The notes beneath the pieces were generated by a model, which was not told where the DNA came from, ran no database searches, and saw only the letters and a list, made by a program, of their open reading frames with translations. Positions 43,140-54,379 of a stretch of 64,000 bases of DNA are shown here, piece by piece; positions within the stretch are counted from its first letter, which is position 1; each line of letters begins with the position of its first letter. Source of the stretch: Trissonchulus latispiculum (lineage: Eukaryota; Nematoda; Enoplea; Enoplida; Ironidae). The position numbers and the translations under genes are program-made. The DNA lies in the NCBI GenBank assembly GCA_030248195.1, contig JASAND010013270.1, positions 37,716-101,715 of the forward strand. Direction: 5' to 3'.

Positions 43140-45225
43140 ATGGAAGATAATATAACTGTAATTGAGTTCAACATTGTGGCGTCCTTGAACGCCGTCGTTA
43201 TAGATCGTTTTGCCGGACCAACCTTTAGACTGACAGAATTTGAAAAGATCTATGCCTCCATTGCCATAATTGCCTCAATCATTGGGATATGTGGAAATAT
43301 TTTGGTAACTAAAACCAACAGTATCTACATAACCTTTGACGAAAGTTTACCAGTATGCAGGCTTTTCACAACCTTTGCGCTGACAACCCACTTTTCCGCC
43401 TCGAGAACATTAAACAATTTGTACCACAATCCCTGTGTTCTAAAGCTAGAGTCCGACACAGTTTAAGCGAATGGCAAACCTTAATTTTTTGACAAAATAA
43501 CTAGGTCAGCCGGTAGCTTTCATGTGCCACAGTTTCAGCTGAATCTGCCAAAAGTTCCGAAATCATTGACCCTTATATATTAGTATTTATTTAATTTATC
43601 TATTTGCTCTTTTGTTTAATTGTGTTCTTCATTTTAGATGCTGTCCACCCTTTTGCTGTTTCGAGAAAACAAAGTCCCACGGAATGCCTTTGTAGTGAGC
43701 TTGACCTGCGCAGATTTAATGGTTGCCTGCATTTCCCTGCCTGCCGGAGCTGCAGGTATATTTTTAGGAGCAAAAATTTAATTTTTAAAAATCTAAAATC
43801 TAAAATTCTAAATTAACCAACACAACAGTGCATGAGTGAGATTCTTCCGGTTCACGAGCGTGATGCTAATACCAGCTAAACGAGTTAAACTAGTATGGCT
43901 ATGCTTTCGTGCAAATTGAAAATATTCAGTTAATATTGAGACCGGTTGTCTGCTAAAAACCTATCCTAATGCTTATTTAATTTCAATACGAATTTGCATT
44001 ATTTAACATTTCAGGGACTATTCTGGGTCAGCTGTTTTTTGATCGTCATCATGTCCTTTGTGCTATCATCTGTTTCCTGTGTGCGCCCGGCTGTCTAGCC
44101 TCAATATTTAGCATTACTTGGATCTCTGTTAGCAGGTATGAACCGGCTCAAATAGACAGAATATAATCATCCGCTGTAGCAAGAGTACATAATAGATAAG
44201 AGTAGACACACTATGGATGCTAAAGGATTTTATGTGCACTGTTTAACCAATGTGAACAAAGTCTAGCATTGTAGAACGTATCACTTATTAAGAACCAAGA
44301 TTTAGATAGCTGCAAACTCAAATGTTTGGATAAACTGGCCAAGCAGAATTCAGCAGTATCTAGCACATCATAGGTTATAACCAAAGCTGTCGCACACAGT
44401 CACAGTATGTACATCAATTTCTTCAGCTGAACCTGTATGAGTGGCATGCACCCATACTACCATTTCAGATACTACTACATCTGTGACTATGCCAAGTATC
44501 TGCACTACTTTACCTCCAAACGAATCTGCATCTATCTGGCGATCACGTGGGTCCTTTCCTTCGCGAATCACATCCCCAATCACATCGGCTGGGGCTACGC
44601 CCGCTACAGCTATGTCTTCCGTCTCTGCACAATCGACATACAGACTCATACCTACGCCATCTACTACGGCATATGGATCATCTTCTCCATAACGACCACC
44701 TTTGTGCACTACTCTCGAATCTATCAGAAGATCAAGGGAAGCCGACTGTCGCAGAAAATGATTGCTGGAGGCGGGAAGAATCTGTCCAAAAATGATAAAA
44801 AGGTTGTCTCCGAGATGAAGCTGATCAAGACGTCCTTTAAGGTGTTTGTGGTCTACATCTGCGCATGGGCCCCGCTGGCCGTCATGTGTATGGTGGGTAT
44901 CTCCGATAGAGTACCCATCCCAATCTATATGGTGGCCATACTCCTAGCCCATGGCAACAGTATGATGAACGTTTTTGTCTACTTTCTGGACAACGAAAAG
45001 TTTCGGGTTCAGCTGAAATCCGTGTTCCTCTACTTTGTCCGGGCCAAGAAACAGCTGGCCCCGGTCGGCACAACGACCAACACGGCCAACCTGAGTACCA
45101 GTTCTGAGATCGGGGAAACCAAAGTCACCACGGTCAACAATCGACGCAACGATGCCATCGAAGCCTGTCAGGTGTCGCTTCTGGGCGATGAAACGAAGGA
45201 AGAGGAATTGGAGTCGTTCCTTTGA
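43140..45225 (+). CDS. Rhodopsin-class GPCR, melatonin receptor-like
   Basis: Four exons (43140-43304, 43638-43755, 44015-44135, 44469-45225) with GT..AG junctions give 386 aa in frame. The 37-residue N-terminus has an N-glycosylation site (NIT). Landmarks: GN in TM1, Asp81 in CADL (TM2), Cys110 before TM3, and Arg135 in SRYYYIC, equivalent to the NRYCYIC of melatonin receptors. Cys188 in loop 2 can bridge to Cys110. TM6 has CAWAP (266-270), and TM7 has NVFVY (302-306) in place of NPxxY, again near the melatonin-type NAxxY. The tail is rich in Thr/Ser and acidic at its end. It is a plasma-membrane receptor coupled to G proteins. Ligand unknown: melatonin-like or orphan. Intron 3 holds a CAAGAGT transposon end. 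Confidence 0.85.
44184..44210. mobile_element. Solo CAAGAGTACATAAT end in GPCR intron 3
   Basis: CAAGAGTACATAATAGATAA matches the tip of the element at 45821 with one change; the rest of the element is missing. Confidence 0.55.
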
Positions 45226-45820
45226 ACTGGAATTGAGAGTTCCTGAAAAAAAGGGATAAATTGAGTAAAATCAAGTGATTCATAGAATGCTGAACCGAAA
45301 CCTGCTTACATGAAACATTGCCACGGATCAGTACTCAGACACAAATTCAGGCGAAAGTGGAATCGATGAAGTGATACACCTGAGAGTGAACTACTTTACA
45401 AACTTTGAAGACAGAAACTATATATATTAAATGTTGACATGGTCAGGTTGTTACGTAGTCTGACTTCAAAATTGTGAATTTCAAAAATAGATGCGTTCGG
45501 TCCGAGATAACAATTGTTGCCAATGTTTGCACAGCTGTTTTTTCCAGTTTTAATCAATTAATTAATTATTTTTAATTAAGTAATTGTAATCTATACGATG
45601 ATCAATATACCTCATCCTAATTTTGTAAGTTTTGAATTTTGTAAACCGATGCTGTTTATTTATTATACGTATATTTATGGTTCCTTTTTCAACTTCGCAG
45701 CTTAAGTGTTTCGAAAGCATTTTCGATATGGTGTCTGAAATCATGTTAATTGTCACAGGAATAGCCTTTAATTAAAGGATAGAAATATAGTTGAACCGAA
45801 TTACTCCTGATAAGCATGAC
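45226..45820. other. 3' flank of the GPCR gene
   Basis: AT-rich sequence, no clear AATAAA close to the stop. Nothing else recognised. Confidence 0.35.
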
Positions 45821-46065
45821 CAAGAGTACATAATACATAAGAGTGTGACCAGCGTCACACTCTATGTTATCAGCAGCTGAGCCATGCTCTGCACGCTAAC
45901 GGCCCACCCCCCCCCCCCGCAATTGCGTACCTAGTGGACTCCCCCCGCAAATGAGTACCTAGTACGCAATTGCGTATGCTCACTATTTCCAATAGGAAGG
46001 AACCCCCCCCCCCCGGCAAATGTCACCTATCATTCGTCAATTGAAAAATGATAGTGTAAGAAATG

Positions 46066-46226
46066 AAATTGCCACTTCAGCACCTGAGACGCGAAAAATT
46101 CGGGCCTCGGGTGGGACTCGAACCCACGACTTTCGGATTAACGCTCCGACGCTCTGCCAACTGAGCTACCGAGGCTACAGTCGCACCAAGCTAGAAGGAG
46201 TTCGTATCCAAACTGAAGTGACAATG
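46066..46226 (-). mobile_element. tRNA-SINE unit, family 2, copy 1
   Basis: The arms (GTCACTTCAGTTTGGAT on one side, TTTTCGCGTCTCAGGTGCTG on the other, minus strand) flank the tRNA-like core. The same arms flank degenerate cores at 48108-48263 and 48395-48540. Confidence 0.7.
46104..46175 (-). tRNA. tRNA-Asn-like (GTT) with C at position 33
   Basis: A 72-nt cloverleaf on the minus strand with all stems fully paired: acceptor GCCTCGG/CCGAGGC, D GCTC/GAGC, anticodon TCGGA/TCCGA, T GTGGG/CCCAC. Box B is GGTTCGAGTCC. The loop GCGTTAA places GTT as anticodon, but position 33 is C instead of the nearly universal T. A T5 run lies eight bases downstream and could end Pol III transcription. It lies in the centre of a fold-back transposon, so it may be a SINE head, not a translation tRNA. 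Confidence 0.6.
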
Positions 46227-46473
46227 AATTAATAATGCGTTACACAACGCGGACAAACACATGTTCCAGGTCTGTTTTGCGGGGGGGGGGGTCGAATGAT
46301 AGGTCACATTTGCGGGGGGGTCCTTCTTATTGGAAAAAGTGAGCATACGCAATTGCGTACTAGGTACTCATTTGCGGGGGGGGGGGGTGGGCCGTTAGCG
46401 TGCAGAGCATGGCTCAGCTGCTGATAACATAGAGTGTGACGCTTGTCACACTCTTATGTATTATGTACTCTTG

Positions 46474-47392
46474 GTATAACTATACTGGTGTTTGTTAATA
46501 TTATAGTTATATTGTTTTGTATTTGTATATAGTTGTAAGGATTTCCAAACATGTCAACATAATCATGAGCATATAATAAGTGAGACACTCAGTTATCCCT
46601 AATTTGACTTGGCTTGCGAAATACTCGACACGTTAAGGTCGAAATCATTTATCATTGTATATATATAGCATGTGTCCATATGCGACTAAACTAACTGATT
46701 CCGCAACCTTAGTGTAACTTACTTGCTGACTACTTGACAAAACAGACGGATGCAAAACATTGCGAAATTAATTAATATAGGCTTCGATGCAAAATAATGC
46801 ACTAAAATAATTGAATGTACATTGATGCATTTCATTGCAACGTGTGTTTGTTCTTTTTTGGGTGGGGTATTTTTTTTTGTTTTTATGTTTTTATTTTTTT
46901 AAAAAATATTTGGGAGGTGGAGGGGGGGGGTGTGGCAAAACAGTCGCTTTTATCAGGTTTCTGTTTTTTCGCATGTATGTAATATATGTATGAGAATATA
47001 AAAAGTGTTTTTTATGGGGGGGAGGGATGGTTGTTAAAAAAAAAAAAAAAAATTTAGATTTTTTTTGTTTTTATCAACTCAAAAACTGTTGCAATAAATC
47101 CAGCGTCTTCCTCAAACTTTCTCAACCCATAGTTCTTACCTAACCGCCTGCTTGTTTCATTTCTTGCTGACCTTTACATTGACGACGCATCTACTTGAGG
47201 TTGGAGCTATGAAATCAGCATCTGACCTGCTGGGTTCTTTTCCAAGATGATACTAATTAATATATATTACGCTTGTGCCTCTGCCTAAGAAGTTCAAAAT
47301 TTAATACCTACTAGGAAAACTGGTATTATTAGGCTATTTCTATTCCACTAAACAAAACACTCATAAAAACTTCACATCTAAACAATTAGAGG
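46474..47392. other. Intergenic between the GPCR and tetraspanin genes
   Basis: AT-rich sequence with T-, G- and A-runs (46860-47060). A partial copy of the 42382 arm lies at 46574-46690 (AGACACTCAG.., GGTCGAAATC, AGCATGTGTCCATATGCG). Confidence 0.45.
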
Positions 47393-50300
47393 TTACTTCT
47401 TTTGTTTTTCTTTGCTTTTCTTTTTGTCAAGTTTTGCCGATTTCATTGAGGCTTTTGACTTCTTCTTGGACAGTTGTGTTTTCGATTTCTTTGGTTTCTC
47501 AATTTCCTTACCACTCTTTCTGCTTTTCACTGACAGTTTCGACTTAGATTTCATCGGCTTACCAGCACGTTCTTTTGACGATTTTCTTGAGGGCTTAGGC
47601 TTTGGTGATTTTAATGATTTTGGCGGAGGTTTTGAAGATTTTCCGGATTTTTGGGATTGCCCTGATTTAGCCAACGGTTTTGACATTTTTGCCACTTCCT
47701 TTGTCTTTGTCTGCTTTCCGAGTTCAACTTTCATTTGGTCGACCACCACATTTTCTGACCCAATCGCTGACAGAGGGCTTTTTCCCAAATCTTTGGGCAT
47801 GTCGGGTCTAACCGACATTTGTAATCCGAAAACCGGTTCTTGCCGATCCTTTTGAATCGCAGGAACTTTTCCAAGTTTCGCGGACACTTGCAAGTCTGCT
47901 TGACCAGATTCCTTCATTTTCGATTCGATTTGAGCGCTGGGCGACTGCACTTCAACGTTACTTTCCTTCTGACTTCCTTCGCCCTTTTCCTCTTCCCCTT
48001 CCTCTTTTTCGGATGTCGGAGTTGTTTCTTCAGATTTCGTTTCCCCTTCTTTATCCCTTTCTGAAACGTTAATGATAGAATTGAAAGAAATAATTGCAAC
48101 TGCATTAGCATTAGCACCTGCGACTCGAAAAACTTGGGCCTGATGGCCTAGATCGTCAAGAGCAGAACCCCTGGCGATCTAGCCCAACGTTCTACCGACT
48201 GAGCCACCCAGACACAATCAAACCAAGCTTAAGCTTGAATTCGAATCCAAACTGCAGTGACACGCTTTTGAATAGGTATATAGCCCTGCCAAAGACACAC
48301 AGCCCGCGAGACAAGCTGAGACTGACGGGTGGTGCACGATGGCTGTAGAATGATGACTAAATTATAAACATGATAATAAACGAAAGAAAGAAGGATGTCA
48401 CTACAGCACCTCCGACCCGAACAATTCGGGCCTGAGGTGGGGATGGGAACCCAATCTTTGGCTAACTAGGCCAGCGCTTTACCGATTGAACTACCCAGGC
48501 ACAATCAAACCAAGTTTATGCTTGAATTCGAACCCAAACGTTCGTTGTTAGTGTTTATGTTTTTGTTTTCTTTGTTAAGTTTTTGGCTTAGGCTTTAAAC
48601 TATGTAGATTGATTCAGAATCTTTGCTTTCTTTGGCTTTATTCACTTCAAACCATAATGCAAACAACATAATTACAAAACAATATATAATTCGGATTTGA
48701 AGGGAGACCTTGAATTTATTATGAACAAAAATTAATAGTGTGCCACAAAACTTAAATATATACCTTCCCTTAGTTTCCCCATATCTGTTACTGTTACAAC
48801 GTGCAAAAGAGTGACTAAGACTGCACACGCAGTTGCAAACATTACGAATATCACAGCGATGGATAGAACAACTACGACCGGCAGCAGATACGAGCGGACA
48901 TACGCTTCCACTATCTCGTTACAGCCTAAACAGTTGAAACAAGTTCTGTAAAAGGTAAGGCTGACTTTATCTTAAAATCAAGAAGAAATCAGAAATTCTA
49001 AGCCAACAACACGAACACACGGAAAATGTGACACTAAGGGCCATATTCACCAAGTCGTGGTAGGTCAGAAGAGCCGTGGTTCGAACTCCGGCGAGGCCAA
49101 TTATTTACCTTCAATCCTGACTGAAAAGCTGAACCTCCCTCTTCCCTTCTCTCTCCTAGGTCCTGGTTTCGTGGGTACAAGCGTGCCTGACGTCTCTCGG
49201 CTTGAGCTTGTCCTCAGTTTCCTCTTGGTCCACCAGCCCTGATAGAAGCGCTACGTGTGGTAGCATTACCAGTGGTAGGGTTAGGGTTGCAGACTGTAAG
49301 AAAACCAGATGATTAGTTGATCGTATTCACAACCAATTGGTTAAGTTACCAGTTGTTTACCAGTGGTTACGCTGGCTATTAAATCAGATGCCTAATATGT
49401 GTTCACACCTTTTCCTTCTTATTATATCATTAAAAGTGTGTTACATTTGCATTAATTTAACGTAATCATTTCATTAATATATACATTCAGTTAGTGACAA
49501 TAAATCACATTCCATTAAATTATGTTTGCTGCAAATTTTAAATGTTATTGTTTTCAGTCGCGGCAGTTCAGTATTCCTATTCCATCCACTTAATTGTCAG
49601 TTGCTTTCTAAATATAGTGACTTTTTTGTTGGGAACTTATATATTTTCGGCAAATATTTGGCATCGGCGCAATCGCAACTCGCGATGTGATTACTATTTA
49701 GGTGTATTTTCTAAAAGAGAAGTTGTGCTCCTGCTTTTCCAATTTCCTGGCTCAGTATTAGACAGACCACATTCAATGATACTGCTAAACGTGAAGTTAG
49801 TTATTGATTATCATACGAAATCATGACCCAGAAAAGGTTTGGAACAGATAAAATACACTGTTAAAAATAGTTTGTCCTAATGTCATTAAGTAATACCTTT
49901 CTCATACAGGTCTTTCTCAGGCTTAACCGGCTGTATCTGTTTTCGACATTTTTCAAACGACATCGTAGCATTCGCTTTTGTTACTGTCGTCTTTGACTTC
50001 GATTTGGCTATCTTCTTTTGACCACATACCTGCATGGACTTCTGTCGTGCTTTAGCCGCTATCTGTTTGTTTCTGAAATTTTATAAATATTTAAAATTAA
50101 ATATTTTATAAAGCATCCAAAATTTTTAAACTTAAATATAAGGCGTCCGTTTATGTAATAAAATCCAGTTAGTCAATGTTTTTTTTTGTTCTGCCTGGAG
50201 GCAGAACTATACTTACACGGAAAATAGCTATGCTTAACACTAAGGAAGCCTTTCTCTAATCGTAATCAGCCTATGCTCAGCATTGGTCTAGTATGCTGTT

Positions 50301-53153
50301 GTGTCCGTTTTTTTAACCGAAGGGGGCCTATTACTTGTTCGTTTGCCTGTTTTTTATTTATCCCGCTTGGACTTTATGTGTTGCCGGGTGCTGCTGCAGA
50401 CTACAGGGGCAGCATAGGCTCTGAAATTTCTTGAATTTACCCCCACCCCTTCCAAAAGCAGAGTTTCGGTTGCGTTGTTGTTTCCATGTCCCCCTGATTA
50501 AACTTTAAATTCGAAAATGCAGTGTGAAGAATTTCAGTATTTATGCAAATTAGTTCAGCAAGATCAAAGAACAGTCTCGAATTTGCAGCCTAGCCGATTG
50601 GTAGTTCAACTTCTAAGTTCTCTCAAAGGCTTTACCTTTACGCATTTGGAAATAAAATTAAGCTCACGTTAGAAGAGTGGCTGTTTTGCCTGAAATTCCA
50701 TAGCACTGGTTGGGTTAAATTCAAAGTCAAAATCAAACAACTCTTGCTGTTCCAGTGAAAAATCGGCGCTGCATGTACTGATAAAACTGAATACAATGTG
50801 ACAATTGTAATTTGCCGCACCAAGACTCTGAAACCATTTCTGATCCATTTACTGAATCGAAATGATTTATTCATTTAAATTCAAAATGGTAATACTGAGC
50901 CCTTGGTAAGTCAGAGACAATTAAACATTGCAGTTCTTACTGCTAAGTGTTATACAAAGTATCAACTTGTAGCCGAGCCGACCCGAGCTGAGCCGAGCCA
51001 GCAACAAGTTTTCCCGAGCCGAGCTGGAAATTGAAACTCCGAGCCGAGCCGACCCCAAACAAAATTATAATTCTGTCAAATTTACCTGTCATATTTCCGA
51101 ACTAGTTCAAACAAAATGGCAAACAAATTCAGTAAAGACTGTTTTTAATTTTGAATTTTACAGCCTAATTTTATATTTTTCTTGGTTCCAAGCGAATTTT
51201 TTCTGAATGTTAGGCTGGCCTTGACGTCAACTTGTGATGGAGTATATTATCAGTAAAATTTTTGTACTTATTTCATTGCTTATTGTCAGTTTTGGTTTTG
51301 TAAAAAATTTTACTTGTAAAATCTAATCTACTATTCTGTTTTTGTGGGTTTTTTGAATAGTATTTTTATTTTATCAGATAGCAAAAATGTTGTAACTGTT
51401 TCTAGTAATCGAGAAATATTATGATCTTGATAGGTTAAAATTAAAATAATTGAGAACTATACGTATAATTAATAACGGCTTCATTAAGATCGGCGGTGAG
51501 CAATTTAGACGTAAAAAAGTTTGTAAAAAATTTTAAATTGGAAGTATTTTGAATTTCAAGCTTGGCAAGCCGAGCCGACCTACTTTCAAAATCTTCCCGA
51601 GCCGATCCGAGCCGGGTATGACCGCTAGCCGAGCCAAGCCGAGCCGACCTCATTTTCTCGCGAGCCGAGCCGAGCCGAGCAGGAAAAATCCGGCTTGTCC
51701 TCAGCCGCGGCTGGTCGTCAAAATCATCTATTTCAAACTTCAGTGAAATTATGCATCCTTGACATCCTTCATACTCTGTTGCAGAACTAAACCCGTTTTA
51801 GGGGTCCTCTTGTTCATTCTATTTTGCAATTTATCTTTAAGCATGTAAAACCTTAACAACATTTTCTGAATTAGTGTTTCCATACTGCAATGCTTGAACC
51901 AATGTAATGTAATGTTTGAATCTCATTCACGACTTCAGTGATAATAAACTGAATCCTTATGTATACATACCTGCAGCTGCCGGTAAACTCTGGATTACAA
52001 CAGCTCCATGGGATTTCCTTTGCCTTAACCAGAACCCAGTCGAAGTAGCTTTCGGAACCGCAACAGTGCAGCAGGCTTTGAAACCTGTTAACATTTTTCG
52101 TCTCACTTTTGCTTTCCACGTAGCCCTTTTGCATGTACTTGCTCAGAAACATGCCATCAAAATAGGTCATGTGACTCAAGGCTGTACTGTAAACCCATCC
52201 CGCTGAGCACAACAGAACCAGAAGTGTTGCACCCAACAGGCCCGAAATTATGTAACAAATGATTCGGCATTTTCGGTGCTCTGTGTCCAAGTAGTAGTCT
52301 TGAATTGGGTTCAATCGCTGCAACATTAACACACAGAAACAAACAAATTGTTCGTATTTGTAATGAGGAAGGGATTTGGCTACGAAGGTGGTACCAGATT
52401 AAATCTATGTCATACTGATGGTACAGAAAAATTGACAAAATGTAAATAGCAAATTTGTCAACTGTAAATGAACGGTTTATTGACTTCTTTAAAAAAATTA
52501 ATTTAGTCACAAAATTTTCTTTAGAATTTAGCGTTTTAAAGTTTTTACTAGCCTATCAATTGTCTTACTTTGAATAGGATAAACGCAACAATGGCTACAG
52601 CGGCAGACAACAGAGCCATAGTGCCCGCAATGATGTTCACAGTACGCGACAGATGAGTGCTGACAATGGGCGTTAGAAACCCAATGTTGTACCAACTTCG
52701 AATCGTGAACGGAATTATGGCGACGCAGATCACACAGATCAGAATGCACAGGATGAGGCCGGCCAGCCACACGGCTCGTCTGGCCTTCTTGGGCATTTTG
52801 GTGAGGGGCCGAAGCCACCTTGGCCCACTGCCAACTACTGGCAGGCCAACTACACTTTCCGCTCCAGTTTCCGTTTCCGTTTCTTTGGTTTCAGTTTCAG
52901 TTTCCACTTTGCTTTCCACTTTTGATTCCTCTTCGTTCGTTTCTTCGCCGGGTTCTTCCACCTCCGGAACAGCCAAAGTGTCCATTGGCGGCGGCGGATT
53001 TGGTTGTGATTTTGGATCATTCATTTTGTCCGATTTCATTTTGTCAGATTTCATTTGGTCGACTCCTTTCACCACAGCGGATGCGGGGATTTCGACAAAT
53101 CCTTCTGTCGGCTTATCCACTCCTCCCCCGATAACTGACACTTTAGATTGCAT
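47393..53153 (-). CDS. Tetraspanin with long charged N- and C-terminal tails
   Basis: Five minus-strand exons (53153-52569, 52317-51971, 50072-49897, 48925-48764, 48060-47393), all with GT..AG junctions in matching phase, encode 645 aa. TM1 is about 128-150, TM2 171-194 and TM3 212-238. The large extracellular loop has the diagnostic CCG (280-282), a CC pair (301-302) and Cys310. The loop exon adds two more cysteines, and TM4 is about 382-410. This is the tetraspanin layout, but the family is usually 200-350 aa. Here the cytoplasmic N-terminus (about 125 aa) is acidic with ETET/KMKSDKM repeats, and the C-terminus (about 230 aa) is acidic at first, then Lys/Ser-rich and ends KKKSKEKQKK. Probably a membrane organiser with cytoplasmic partners; the tail role is unknown. 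Introns hold several SINEs and one word-array element. Confidence 0.85.
48108..48263 (-). mobile_element. tRNA-SINE unit, family 2, copy 2
   Basis: The core at 48138-48213 keeps GTCTGGGTGGCTCAGTCGG, but its T-arm is destroyed. The flanking arms match the units at 46066 and 48395. In the last tetraspanin intron. Confidence 0.65.
48395..48540 (-). mobile_element. tRNA-SINE unit, family 2, copy 3
   Basis: The core at 48430-48500 pairs GCCTGGG with CCTCAGGC and has an anticodon-loop-like CTAGTTA (AGT, Thr-like). The T-arm is damaged. Same arms as the other two copies; same intron as copy 2. Confidence 0.65.
49052..49255 (+). mobile_element. tRNA-derived SINE, family 1, copy 3 (5'-truncated)
   Basis: Box A is lost. 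Box B (GGTTCGAACTCC) and the entire body, including the tail CTTGGTCCACCAGCC..AGAAGCGCTAC, are retained. In the tetraspanin intron between the exons at 48925 and 49897. Confidence 0.8.
50971..51720. mobile_element. Element with GAGCCGAGCC word arrays
   Basis: GAGCCGAGCC/GAGCCGACC words cluster at 50971-51055 and at 51568-51690, both in the same orientation, around an AT-rich core of about 510 bp. The layout equals that of the hAT-like element at 36958-37726 with a different word. No inverted ends or target duplication were found, so the boundaries are approximate. In a tetraspanin intron. Confidence 0.6.
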
Positions 53154-53882
53154 AGAAGACTAGCAGTTTTTTCCTATAGAAACGATACACATCTGAAGTT
53201 GTGAAATTTAACAGTAGGGTATTAAATCCCATTTGATAATAAAAACAAATAGATGCAGTAGTTAAGGGGGTCAACAATGTAAAAAATTTATGGCCACGGA
53301 TTCTGCTCATTTTCACATAAAATTTTGCAACATGTTCATAGAGTTTAAATTTTAAGTAGTTTCGTTCAGTACTTAACGAGTAATCAGCTATTAACTGCAT
53401 ACAATTTGAAAATTGGTGAAAACGACGGTGCCGCAAAAAGGCAATTTACACCTAAACATCCTTGAGTATGGAGATTCATTCGGTAGTATGTTTGACAACT
53501 GATAAACTACAGTGCATAACACTATCAAGTAGAACATACATACTTCGTTAATTGAAACAATTATACATATGGACTATTTAGGAATACTCGTCTGAATGGT
53601 GTATTTGAATGGGTATTCCGGATTCAAAAATGGGTGCTGACTGTGTATTCAAGTTTCAGCCCATGTGGAACAACTTGGAATTATTTCTGGTTTTCAGTAA
53701 ACAAGTGGGATGGGACGGGATGGACAGAAAAAATTGTTCAAGCGGGATGGGATGACCTCTCGTAAAAACCCCATTCGTCAACTCTGGGTATTGCATCTTG
53801 GACTGAACTTATTACAAAAATCACAAATAATTTTTCAATTTCAGCTTTGGTGACTGTCCATCTGTCTTGCGAGTACTATTGC
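53154..53882. other. Upstream of the tetraspanin gene
   Basis: AT-rich sequence. GGGATGGGACGGGATGG repeats at 53705-53755 and a nearby CAACTCTG may be the end of another word-array element. Confidence 0.35.
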
Positions 53883-54379
53883 CAAGAGTGCATACTTGCA
53901 CTATGTATGAAAAGAAGAGTAAGCCAATATAGAGCTTCTCTTCTTGGCATTGCATAACGGTGCTCCGCTTTGGTCGGGGGGGGGGGGTGTCGGAAGGGGG
54001 TCTCCGTTTGGGGGGGGGGGCGCCAAGACAGACTAAGATTTGCTGAATCTAATTGGCTGTTGGCGAAGGTGACCCCTCCCCCAAACGGGGACCCTTCTGC
54101 TTACCCCCCTACCAGACGGGGACCCCTTCTGTCTACCCTCCCCACCAAACCGGGACACGTTTTGGAAATAAACAGAAACTACCGTAATCCTCTGCTCTAC
54201 CCTATCACCAAACTGGGAGGGGGTTTCTGCAATCTGATTGGCTGTTGGCTGCCTTCCCCCCCCCCACCAAACGGGGGAGCATTCGCGTATTGTGGTCGGA
54301 GCACCGTTACGCAATGCCAAGAAAAGCCCTCTAGTGGCTTACTCTTCTTCTTATACTATGGCCCAATTATGCACTCTTG
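53883..54379. mobile_element. CAAGAGTGCATA fold-back element (complete)
   Basis: The left arm (CAAGAGTGCATA.., AAGAAGAGTAAGCC.., GGCATTGC.TAACGGTGCTC) is mirrored by the right arm over about 130 bp, ending TATGCACTCTTG. G-runs and C-runs lie at the inner borders, and repeated CAAACGGGGA-type phrases fill the centre. The frames across it are not genes. Confidence 0.8.

Larger units (their letters stand above)
45821..46473. mobile_element. Fold-back element carrying a tRNA-like gene
   Basis: Arms 45821-46036 and 46293-46473 are near-identical inverted copies starting CAAGAGTACATAATACATAA. They include CGTCACACTCTATGTTATC, GCACGCTAACGGCCCA and several C/G homopolymer hinges. The left arm has an extra copy of the GCAATTGCGTACCTAG phrase. 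The 256-bp centre holds a tRNA-SINE unit with a perfect cloverleaf at 46104-46175. No transposase and no certain target duplication. Confidence 0.85.

Noticed and set aside
44368..44709. 113-aa minus-strand frame over GPCR exon 4
   Set aside because: Shadow of the GPCR exon, whose phase and motifs are clear.
47412..47855. 147-aa plus-strand frame rich in Phe/Asp
   Set aside because: Antisense shadow of the Lys/Ser-rich tetraspanin tail exon.
52657..53163. 168-aa plus-strand frame over tetraspanin exon 1
   Set aside because: Shadow of the acidic N-terminal exon; repeats such as SVSVSLVSVSV are the complement of the ETET repeats.
53700..53775. GGGATGGGACGGGATGG cluster as a further word-array element
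   Set aside because: Only one cluster and one possible end (CAACTCTG); no partner end or target duplication found.
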